NCBI GenBank assembly: GCA_905160935.1
Contig: CAJHZI010000682.1
Span: 62,001 to 126,000 of the forward strand
Direction: 5' to 3'
Length of the DNA stretch: 64,000 nucleotides
Source of the DNA: Enchytraeus crypticus
Lineage: Eukaryota; Annelida; Clitellata; Enchytraeida; Enchytraeidae
Made by a program: the position numbers and the translations under genes. The notes beneath the pieces are model-generated. The model was not told the DNA's origin. It saw only the letters and a list, made by a program, of their open reading frames with translations, and made no database searches. The number at the start of each line of letters is the position of its first letter. Positions within the stretch are counted from its first letter, which is position 1. Shown here in pieces: positions 1-11,200 of the stretch.

Positions 1-1619
1 ACGTCTAAGTCTTAGTTAACTGTTAACCGGACATCTTTTCAATATCGACCTTGGAGACTCTTTGGAAAAAATTGGAAAATTAGAAACTTTGGTCAATTTC
101 TTGACAAATTGTTCAAACTCAATCGTCTATCATTGAAATGGAGCAGGTTTCAAGAAGCAGTAAGTCACTAATAAATTATTTCTCAATTAAATATTTTAAA
201 AATTTCATTGACATATCAATCGCACAATTAGGCCTACTTAAAAAGCGGTGAACTATTCGACCTCGATTTTAAATTCCAAGAAAATGCTCAGTTCATGAAC
301 TGTGTTTGTAGACTATTATCCGTTGGTAAGAGAAATATTCTGTTTAATAAATCGATAAACTGATTGATTCATCGATCTCTCAACCCACGTTGATCTTGAT
401 ACCTACATTGATGTCTTTGTTGTTGTGCCGTGTGATAAAATCTCTAATCCTTTAACTCCTCGCAAGAAAACATTTGTAGGAATCAGAACAGATTTCATAA
501 TCGACTATTTGCTTAGTGCACTTTTTGCTATAAAATTATATGACATTAACCACAATCGGCCTTACAGTGTAACTGGTTTAGAGTAAGAGTTTGAGTTGTT
601 ACCATTGAGGCTTACAGATTGTGGATAACAAATTTAGTGTAAAATGATTTAGAGTAGCAGATTTAAGGATACAGGTTGAGGGATATAGATGAATGGTAAT
701 TGATTGATGGCAATTGATTTATGGTAGCAGATTGATGAAAACATATTGTGGGTAACAGATTGATGTTAAACATATAAATGATAACGTAATTTTGAGCAAC
801 AACTTTACTTATCTCTGATCTTTACGCAGTAGAGCTGGACGATAAGTAGCCATTTCCAGAATAATTCCTAGGTTGCCAATAGCGCCATCATTTAATTCGA
901 TGCTTTACTTTTATGGTTATTACGGATGTCACCATATATATCTATGAATTTAACAGCTAGAAAATCTACTAAGGTATTTCACAAAAATACTAGAAATGAA
1001 ACTAAAAATCCAATACATAACTAAATTATAAATTACTATATAATATAATTATGTGAAAAAGCTATACCATTAAAACAACGTATCCAAGACGCTAATATGG
1101 TCAGAGAATCGTTAGAACACAAAAAATCTCTGCATAACTTGTTCATTATCACACTTCTGCGATTAATGCAGAGAATGTAACGATATATTTAAGGTAAATT
1201 CCATAACCTATATTTTTCACAATCAGATAATGGATTATGGTTTAACTTGGTCCATTCAATTATATTTAATTTTATGCCACTAAACAATGAATGATTTCTA
1301 TTTTTATTCAAGCAGAAGTGTTTCAAATGTGTATGGTCTTATGCTTAGTACTGTATTGAATTATTAGGGTGTGACAATATATTTGCAATTAAGCCTACAT
1401 TAATATGTTCAATATTACTTATAGTAACATTGAATTGCGTTATATCTAAAATAAACACCAAAACCGGTCGTCACAATATATCAGATGGAAAAGTTGCAAA
1501 ATTACAGAGTTCTTTTCTTATGTTGTCCAGCAAAAACAAAAGTGGACACTGTCGAAAAATATCGGGTCCCCCTGAAAAAATTCCTATATCCGCCCCTGGT
1601 TATTTTCATTGAAATCTTC
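1..1619. other. intergenic, no gene seen
   Basis: AT-rich DNA with no convincing coding region on either strand. A degenerate run of phrases resembling 'gtaacagattgatg' lies near 590-780. A G-rich stretch at about 1515-1602 (on the - strand it reads like 'ggggcggatataggaa') resembles the end of a dispersed DNA transposon, but I cannot define the element. Confidence 0.6.
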
Positions 1620-1960
1620 GATTAACCCCATACTACCCCATGCTTTGGACTTAGTAGAACATTCATACCCACAGAATTGGATTCTGAATCCAATTATAGA
1701 CACAATATTTGCACATTTGCAAAAAACACAATGTCATGTAGTCGCGTCTCAACCAGCTCGGTTAGCATTCGTATAAAACCTTAGTGAATCGATTTTCTCG
1801 ATTTATTTTTACTGAAGTGGATTAACGATATTTAGTGTAATTTCATGCCAGACTGTTCTACATTTTCGCCAGGAATGCTACGAAAGATTTCTCACGGTAA
1901 ATTCGGGATAAGAGAAAAGTATTCAATTTTTAATTTATTGCATTGTATCAGAAATTAGAA
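1620..1960 (+). repeat. upstream block shared with copy 2
   Basis: This non-coding block recurs, diverged, at about 17890-18225. Shared phrases are 'agacacaatattt', 'atgtggatta' / 'aagtggatta', 'acgccagacagttcta' / 'atgccagactgttcta' and 'agagaagtatta' / 'agaaaagtattc'. It lies 2.4-2.7 kb upstream of the start codon of channel copy 1, and its partner lies about 2 kb upstream of copy 2. The tandem duplication therefore included far-upstream DNA. No function is shown. Confidence 0.6.
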
Positions 1961-1974
1961 TTGTATATACATTC

Positions 1975-2006
1975 TCATATATATATATTTATATTTATAT
2001 ATATAC

Positions 2007-2058
<52 letters not shown>

Positions 2059-2067
2059 TCTATATAT

Positions 2068-2138
<71 letters not shown>
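1975..2138. repeat. (TA)n microsatellite
   Basis: Long, almost uninterrupted TA repeat with a few interruptions ('gagtctatatatatacatg'). It generates spurious Tyr-Ile reading frames. Confidence 0.95.
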
Positions 2139-2140
<2 letters not shown>

Positions 2141-2250
2141 CTTTATATATATGCGTGTGCGTTGTAGGCTTACGTATTGAATATTGATACAATCCTTTAT
2201 AAGTACTTTTAGAAGCAATCCTATGCAATATACTTCTTGATATTATTCTA

Positions 2251-3009
2251 CAGACTGGGGCAAAAAAATAATCCCCTAGCGAGATCTCAATAACTTTAAG
2301 AAAACTCACAATTTCTCTACGAAATTTGCGGAGCGTCTAGGAGAGGAATTTCGGCGTATATCCTGAAATTTTTATGAAAATCTATTGAGCAGAAAAAATA
2401 TTACAGCGTTTCTACAAAAAAATTTCAAAATCAGTTTTAATAAATCTTTTTTGCCAAAAGTCTTAATAACTTGGACAAAACACAAAATAGTTTTACAAAA
2501 TTTTCAGAGCCTCCAGAGGAGGAATTTCTGCATATATCCTGCAAATTTGGTGAAAATATATTCAGAAGTAACAAAAATAGAGCGTTTCTTCAAAAAATAT
2601 GTTAAAATCAATTTGAACAAGGCTTTTTTAAACAAAAGTACCGGACATTTTCTTCGAAATTTAGGAATAATTTTAACATAAGAACGAATTTTGAGCATCA
2701 TTTATTGGAGCAGATAACAAGGTAGTGCAGGCTTAAACTCCACCACTTAAGTAAACGGTCCTTTTCAGGCTCATTATTTTCTTTAAAAGGAACGACTGAC
2801 ATTTCGAAAAGCCTTGTTAAAATTGATTTTAGCACTTTTCTCGTAGAAATGCTGTAATTTCGTAACTAATGAAAATAGTTTCATCAAATTTGCAGGATAT
2901 ACGCAGAAATTCTTCCCATAGAAGCTACGAAAATTTCGTAGAGATATTTTGAGTTTTCTTAAAGTTATTGAGATTTCGCTAGGGGATTATTTTTTTTTGC
3001 CCCAGTCTG
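2251..3009. mobile_element. foldback MITE with TA target duplication
   Basis: The two ends are inverted copies: the left begins CAGACTGGGGCAAAA and the right ends TTTTGCCCCAGTCTG. Both are flanked by TA, which fits the TA duplication of Tc1/mariner-type elements. The arms continue, diverged, for about 130-150 bp. A second direct copy of left-arm sequence lies near 2462-2600, so the interior is built from repeated modules. No transposase is encoded; the small frames inside are low-complexity. It is absent from the matching place upstream of copy 2, so it probably inserted after that duplication, or was lost there. Confidence 0.85.
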
Positions 3010-3759
3010 TATATAAAGTATTTGGTGTTCATGTACATGAAGTTATAATTCAAGTGTAAAATTGCAAAAGGTAATTTTCATAAATTTTATAGGCCTATTT
3101 GCAATAGTCCTAATTGTTTTCGAACTTCGGCTTCGATTATCTTTGAGATCGTCTCAGCGTTACCCATGTAAGACAACATTAAGCCTCTAAACTTCATGTC
3201 TAAACCATTATTAACCTTGAAAATTTGGTCAAATTTTCTTTTGACGAAAAATTCAAGGGCACAAGTTATATTAAAACTCATGTAATTTTAATGCTGGGGT
3301 TCTTCAAATCTTCTAAATCTTTGTTTTATGTCACAAGAGTGCTTGATTTTCGATATAATCGATGAATCTGGAAGACTTAACACTTGCAAGAAGTATTTGC
3401 GTAACAATACAATGGAACTGCGGAGAAATGTATTGATCTAGGTTTCGCTTCTTCTTACACTCAAAGTACTCATATGATCTTCTGGTGTTATACTGAGCAG
3501 AAATTAGGAAAATGGCAAAGACTATTTAGAGCAAAGAGAAGATTGCAATACTGAGGCAGCCCCGCTGTGTAACCAGGATTCATTCGTAGGGTAGTCCTGT
3601 TGTTGTGAAATGTAAAGCACTTCTTGGTATTCACTGAGTGAGCCAAACTTATATTTTGGGCTAAATGAGATTTTGACATGAGAACTAGAGGAGGGAACTC
3701 AATGTTACTCGACTGATTCAGTGAGATCCTATAATTCTAGATATATTTCTCGGCTTCTA

Positions 3760-3900
3760 AATGTTTCTTACGGTGCCTTGCAATTGTGATATGACATTGG
3801 TGAAGAGTCCCTCCGTTTGATTGATTTAAATCAAGGGCGAATGCAATAGCAGCAGAGATCTGTCTGAATGCTGTACTAGATACCTAGAGACATAGCCGTC
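3760..3900 (+). promoter_or_regulatory. conserved upstream block, possible promoter region
   Basis: About 0.45-0.55 kb upstream of the copy 1 start codon there is a block that recurs at 19225-19390 upstream of copy 2. Both have 'ttgtgat(a/g)tga(c/t)attgg', then 'ttgatttaaatcaa', then 'ctagagacat'. The core contains the palindrome TTGATTTAAATCAA. Retention in both copies next to the same gene suggests a proximal promoter or 5' exon, but it could simply be undiverged duplicate sequence. Confidence 0.4.
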
Positions 3901-4327
3901 TTCCGAAACAAATTATGATGAGTGTTAAAACTATCATTCTTGAATAGAAAATCGTTATACATGTCAATCTAAGAGAAATGTGCACGAATAGGCCTAATAA
4001 ATTTAAAAGTTAGGTAAACGCGATTAATTTTGAGTGGCGAAATTTAATTATAGTAGATAATCTATATTTAATCCATTCGGCTAATTTATAACATTTGATT
4101 TAGCAGCAATTAAATCTATCGAGTCAAATTTAATCATCTAATCCTTTACATCTTGAAAATGGAATAGTCAGGTTTAGTTTTACGTTATTCATGGAATTAT
4201 TGGTAAAATTTCACGATATAGGCCTAGTCCTAATTTAAATAGTTAAAAATAGTTATTTAAGTGCATGATATATTCTCAAATGGCATAGTTCTAAAAGTAT
4301 CGCCTGTATAAGACAAAAGTGGAGTAA

Positions 4328-7300
4328 ATGCTCAATTCTTCTAAGCCAGTGATGAAAGATGAAGAGATGAGAGGAGAAAGTGAAGCAGCGTATCGGTACA
4401 TGACCCTTAATGAAGATGAGGGCAAGGAAACAGTCTCGACAATCTTCAGAGCCATGTACACGTTCTCCACCATCAATGGATTGCGGAACCTGTGCGAGGC
4501 GAGAAGTAAGTTCTGTTGCTGTAATTATTATTAGTATTACTGTGTATGATTTGCGAATAGTGCCATTGTCAATTTCGTGGTTGGTTTCCTTGTTCAATAC
4601 GTATTTTGCCAAGTTATCTGCAATATGATGATTTAATTATGATGTTACACATGATTTAGTTAAGCAATTGCAGCAAAATAAGTTGAATGCCATTGTCGTC
4701 AACCAAACATCAAACATTGCGGAACAATTGCAAGTTATGTATTACCTCACATAGCTTAGGCTCTTTTGTGGTAGCCCACTTCCCGATTATTTGTTTAGTT
4801 TCTAATTAAATATGCTTTATTTGTTGTTTATTATAACATGGAAAACAAATAAAAAGTTTGAATGAAAAAAAATTGTACCGAGGTCGACTTGCAAGGAATA
4901 TAATTCTTCAGTATGTGAATCTCTTTATTCGTCCAAATACTGACAGGACTACTCTTACAAGTATAACAACACGCTTGCATTCGTACAGAAACTGACAGGA
5001 TAAACTGAAAGACGTGCAACAAAGTGAATAACGGTGAACAAAAGGTTAACAAAAAGTTGCATTACCCTATTTGTCAGTTGCAGAGACCTCTAAGTTAATT
5101 TTTACTATCACCATATAAGTACAGCTGTTTATCATATCATCATATCAATATGGAATTTTCTAATTAATATGGTGACCTAGCTGGTCAGTGACAGTAATAA
5201 CGTGTATTTTGTTACCAACTAGTTCATTATATCAGTGCACCTGATAGAGATGCTGTATTTCTGTGTAACAGATTTGGTGAAGAGGATCTTCTGGTTGCTC
5301 CTGTGCCTCTGTATGCTCGGAGCCATGATCTACAACCTGCACGCCATCATGACGGACTACTTCCGCTATCCTGTCCAGGTCCAGCTGGACTACGTCACAA
5401 AGACTGAGAAGAACTTCCCCGCAGTCACTGTCTGCAACATGAGCCCGGTGAAGAAGTCAGCCCTGACCAATCAGATCGGTGTGACTGACGAAAAGAAGCA
5501 CAGGAAGAAAAGAGCACGTGAGTAGCGTATTAAACAAAACTTTGAATAAATAGGTTCTTTTACACCTGCTCGCCAAGCATTTAATAAACCGCAATTTGAT
5601 AAACGTAATTAATCTAAATAATAATCCGCTTGAAAATATCTCTATTGTGAATGTGTAAGCATCAGTTAATATAATCTAGTTTAACTGGCTGTTCTCCTGG
5701 TCGAAGGTTCGATCCCTGAGTGAGCTGATAAGACGGTAATCTCGGTCATTATTAGTATTAATGAAATGAACGAAATTGTTTTTCAATAGGCTCACTATAC
5801 ATGTATCTTGATATATTGGATTTATATTAACATTTCTGCACTAGCCTTCCTGCACTGGTGCTTCCCATTCTAACCCACAGCAACTCTTGATTGTTCTTCC
5901 TTTGCCTTAGATCAATCCACTCGGTGTAGTTTAGAAAACGGCCACAGTTCTAACTCAGTTAATGTTAATGTTTTTCAGATTTGACTCTCACTTTTCTAGT
6001 ATATTATTCTTCTTCTGTTTTAATTTTTTCTGGCTGATTTGATTAGTGACGATACACAATACAGTGTAAAGCCTGAACAGGGAATTATTTAATCTATTCG
6101 CAGCATACATTTAAGCAAATCGGTTTTTTGTGGAAATCTGCTTGTAGCGACGCATGATGTGATGGGGTCAATGACATCTTCATATAGGGAACTGGCGTTA
6201 AATACTTAGTATGAATATTCTACTTGACGCTTAAAAACTAGAGAATTTCTCTTCGTATCCCGAAACTAGTTAAACTGGGATTTTAGGGAAGAAGATGATG
6301 ATGCTGATGATACTGGTGATGATGACGATGATGATGATAATGATGATGATGATGATAACCATGATGATTTTACTTGAAGATTTTAACTAATGAATTGATC
6401 TCACCGCAGCGTACAGTTGTGAGCCCTCGAACCTGTGGACTCTGTACAAAGATCATTGTTACGCCTACGGCACTGATCTAGGCTGGACTGAGGCGCAGGC
6501 TAAGTGTGACGCTAACCAGGCAACTCTCGTTTCTGTCTCTGATATAAATGAATGGAAGTTCATCACAGGGTTTGCTCATTTTTACTGTAGGAAACCTTAT
6601 CTTAGGAGTTCATAATGATTCATTTCAATTTTTCACAGTACAGTTTTTGCTAGCAATTAGACGACACTCTTGAAACCCCTTTTAATGCCCATCAGAAAAA
6701 CTACAACAATAATTTTTTGTTAAGTTTTATATATAAAAAATACAAATTAAGTTTTATACTTTTCAAATGATGTGTATGGTATTTTATTTCAATTTGTGTG
6801 CATATGTTATGAACATGAACATTATGGCTCTGAAATTAAAACGACAAGCTGCGCAAATTGATATACTCTAAATCTTCATAAAGTCTATAAGACTTTGAAG
6901 GACGAAATGGTTTATTAAAGAGGCCGCCATATCAACCAGGTTGCATACATTTAAATATTTATTACAACATACAATAAATATTGCGTATTGCTATTAGTAA
7001 AATAGCAAAGCGAGATATTTGTTAAATGTTTTAATTCAACCTGAAGTTGTTTGATGGTAGAATGAGAAAGTGTTTGCAGCAATATTTCATAAACATTTAA
7101 AACAGCCTAACTAACAAAATCTAAGTACACTAAGCTTATTTACACTACTGCTATTTGATTGGTCGAAGCGTCATCGCAAATGACTTCTTTTTTGCGATTC
7201 ACCCCGTTTATTCGTTGATTTCTAGGCTCGAATTTTACTGTAAAGGAAACAAACAGATAGCTTCAATTAGACGACAAACAAGCATTATGAAAATATTGGC

Positions 7301-8162
7301 TACTATAAAGAGCCTGGGCTCTGTGCGAAAATACGATAAATAGCACCCTACAAAAGCATCTCAATTCTGAAATACAACAAATTCTTTTACTCTGCTAAGT
7401 ACTTTAAAACCATTGATAATAATTATGAATTAATTATCTTTACATGTTATTGCCAATCGTCATATGTTTTTGGATTTTCAGTCAATATGGACTGTGGGCC
7501 AGCTACTACTGGATAGGACTTCGTAAGACAACTGCCACTGTTACTAGTCCTACCTACTGGATCGACGGAAATCCCTCCACTTATAGACCTCCCTGGTCCT
7601 CGGGATATCCTAAGACTACACACCAGTGCATTGTCTACTCCTGGATCTATGGAACAATTCTAGATTACGATTGTTTGAAACCAAACGGTTACATCTGCAA
7701 GAGATACGCAGGTAATACCACTATAGAGTTGTAACTACTATAGATATTGTTATATATTGTAATACAAGCATGTCCAGAAAGATGATAAAATCTAGTTAAT
7801 ATTTGATTTATGATATCGGTTTGTTGTACAACCGATTTGATAATTCAACTATGGTAGGTAAACTTAAATAATATATGATTTACTATACATAGTGTAACCA
7901 ATTAGCAAATGATAAATGATATTGGGTAAACAGGATTGTTTTCTCATGGAATGACGCCCCTGCCCAGTAAATGTTAGTCGAAAGAGGAGGAAGGCATAGG
8001 AGGCCCACCTCGCTATAAGAAGAATCCCCCAATAATAGTGGTAAATGAAAAGGAATGTTACAGATGATTAAATACTCACTCTTTTGTGGACATATATAGG
8101 AAAACGGAAGATAGAGATGAGTAGAGGCGTTACATATCATGGACCTGCCAGTGGACAGTGCA

Positions 8163-8210
<48 letters not shown>

Positions 8211-11200
8211 TATCTACTAAATCAATAGCATAATTTTTGAATTCTTTACAACTAACATAATGCAGTTAATACACAATTTTCCATATCCAGCACTTATACA
8301 TAGTTAAAATGAATGATATTTAGAATAAACCTACTTAACATGATTTTTAACATCAAGTCTATTCTACTTGACACAGGTCTGCCTACAACACAAATTCCGA
8401 GTACAACTACGATAACAACCACCGTTAAAACAACAACAACTTCACCAACAACAACGGTCGTCAGGACAACAATAAAAGCAACAACGACGGAGACAACGAC
8501 AGTCACGCCCATTGCAACGACAACAAAGCCTGTTGTAATATCAACCAGCACTACTATAACAACAAAGTCAACAACTAGTGCAACAACAACAACTACAATT
8601 ATGACAACTACATCAATATCTAGTGGAGCAACAACACCAGTAGCAACAACTATTGAAACAACCTCACCTGTAAAAACAACTGCGATGTCAACAACAACGG
8701 CTTCTATTATTACGAGTACATTGATTGCATCAACAACAACAACAACAACAACAAAAACGACGAGTTCATCTTTTACCATTACAACCACAACCACATCATC
8801 AACAACTACATCAACTAGGACAACCATGAGTGCAACAACTAGTGCAACAACTAGTGCAACATCTAGGGCAACATCTAGTGCAACAACTAGTGCAACAACT
8901 AGTGCAACAACTAGTGCAACAACTAGTGCAAAAACTAGCGCAAGAACTAGTGTAACAATAAGCACAGCAACTAGTCCAACAACAAGTGCAACAACTATTA
9001 TAACAATTAGTACAACAACTAGTTCATCAACGAGTACAACAACTAGTGCAACAACGAGTGCAATAACAATTGAAACAAGAAGTGCAACAACTAGTGCAAC
9101 AACAAGTGAAACAACAAGTGTAACAACTAATGCAACAACTAGTGCCACAACTAGTACAACTACTAGTGCCAAAACTAGTGCCACAACTATTTCAACAACT
9201 AGTGCCACAACTATTTCAACATCTAGTGCAACAACTAGTGCAACAACTAGTGCAACAACTAGTCCAACAACAAGTGCAACAACTAGTGTAACAACTAGTG
9301 TAGCAACGAGTGCAATAACAAGTGAAACAAGAAGTGCAACAACTAATGAAACAACTAGTGCAACAACCACTGCATCCATGATTACAACAACGAATGCAGC
9401 CACTACAGTGACAGATATTGAGGACTCGTCTCTAACACATGTAGTCATGAGCACTAGGGTACATTCCTATAGCAGACTTGCGTCAATGACGTCATATGAG
9501 GATTCAATGACGTCATCTGAGGATTCAATGACGTCATCTGAGAGTTCAATGACGTCATTGGAAGAGATAATGACATCCACAGAGTTAAATACTCTACAGC
9601 AGAACTCGAGTGAGTTCAATACATGCGAAGAAGCAAATACCTCTCAGATACCAAAAGTATCTTCAAATACTTTAACAACGTCACACTCAATATCAACAGC
9701 TTCAGCTAGAACTACATTAGTCCCTGTTCAGAGAGAGGCTGCAAATGAACTGCTCTGCTGCTGCCTTTGCTGCTCGAAGCAGGATGCCTCAAAGTGTAGC
9801 CAATGTTCTGGAAAAACCGCAGCTTACGAAATTCCGGATTGTCTATCAAAAATTCCAACTGGAAAGAATCCAAATTATGTCAGAGATGAAGCAAAATTCG
9901 AACCAGCAAAACCAATTGGAGGAGATGCTTTTCCAGATCTGACGGAATACAACGAGAATTTTAAGCAGTCGGAGGAGTTTACGGAAAAGCTATCCGAACT
10001 CAAACCGGAAGAGAGGTTAACTCTGGGTTTTTCCATTGGAGAATTGATTCTAGACTGCAAGTACGATGAAAAGCCTTGTTACACAACTAGGTGAGTGCTA
10101 TTGAGAATTTACACTATGGGCCTACATTCAGAAATTTTTAATAATCTATTATATATAGAGAACACAAACATATCGACGGACGCGGTGGCTAAAGATAAAA
10201 GTATTATAAAGTGTTTTATGATGTTATCGAGTTTTCGAGACCATATCACTGGACGCGTTACACCATTATATATACATGTATAGAGATACGATTCTGCATA
10301 TAACCTCGGGATGAGGGGCGGTTATTAAACTGTTTTTATTGTTATGGATGTAGAGTATCATGTACATTGTTATTATGTAATGTCTCAATAGCGTAGGGGT
10401 AACGTCATGAAATTTTAAATGGCAGATCCTGAGGTGAATTGAACCCTCGTGGGTTCGAATCCCAGCCTCGCTGATCTGAGAGTAAAATCTCGGACTTCAC
10501 TGGACTGGTTACACGGAAAATGGAATAAATTGCCTAACGGTTTAAACATGTGGCATTAAAAAGTGATAGATATCAACATAGTTGATCATTCACTATAATG
10601 TGTGTTTACTTTTTGTATTAGTAAGACTTCTATACTTCAATACTACTGGAATTTTGAAGTCATGGTTCGTTCCTGTGAATATTTCAAAAGAATAATTGTA
10701 GTCAAGTTATTCAATAATTTTCTCTAAATTATGGAAGTCAGCAACTCTTAGTAAATTCAGACTACAGTTTAAAAATTGGTAGTTACATAATAATAAAAAG
10801 TCTGAATTCATTTAAAAATGTTCTGAGTTTTTTTTCGAAATGGCATGGTATACTGTGTATTTGAGCTGCTGCGTCATCTCTATTTATCTTGCTGCGTCAA
10901 GTGATATTGGATTAATTAAGCTATTCGATTGCAATAAGAGAAAAGTACACATTCCCGATATAAAGCATTCTGGTTTTTAAACTGCTTTTTAGAGATACTT
11001 GTGACAACCATTCCTTCACATAGTACAGGCATTTCTTTATATTTATGTATCATTTAATAATAAACTTATCGAGCAAGGATTTACTGAAAGTGTTTATGTT
11101 CATTTTTACTATATATTGTCTACCTTTTTATTTTAAATATTAAAAATTAACAACAATATTTTTCTGTATTATTTCAGAGATTTTGATCAGTACTTCAACC

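Noticed and set aside
1995-2309. Tyr-Ile repeat protein on the - strand
   Set aside because: It is a translation of a (TA)n microsatellite. The same applies to the frames at 42479-42679 and 50458-50836.
2385-2701. 98-codon + strand and 65-codon - strand frames
   Set aside because: They lie inside the foldback MITE and come from its AT-rich repeated modules.
4253-4628. Overlapping frames on both strands over exon 1 of copy 1 (also 20122-20388 and 44722-44964)
   Set aside because: Shadows of the channel's first exon in other frames. The exon is fixed by identity among the three copies and by its phase-1 donor.
8294-9454. 386-codon Val/Leu/Ala-rich open frame on the - strand
   Set aside because: It is the complement of the Thr/Ser repeat exon on the + strand; (ACA/ACT)n always yields a long hydrophobic antisense frame. 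The same holds for 23506-24177, 24077-24553 and 48961-49512.
10389-10480. Possible tRNA genes (A- and B-box phrases)
   Set aside because: The B-box GGTTCGAATCC and A-box-like sequences belong to SINEs repeated through the window. No cloverleaf with an acceptor stem could be built.
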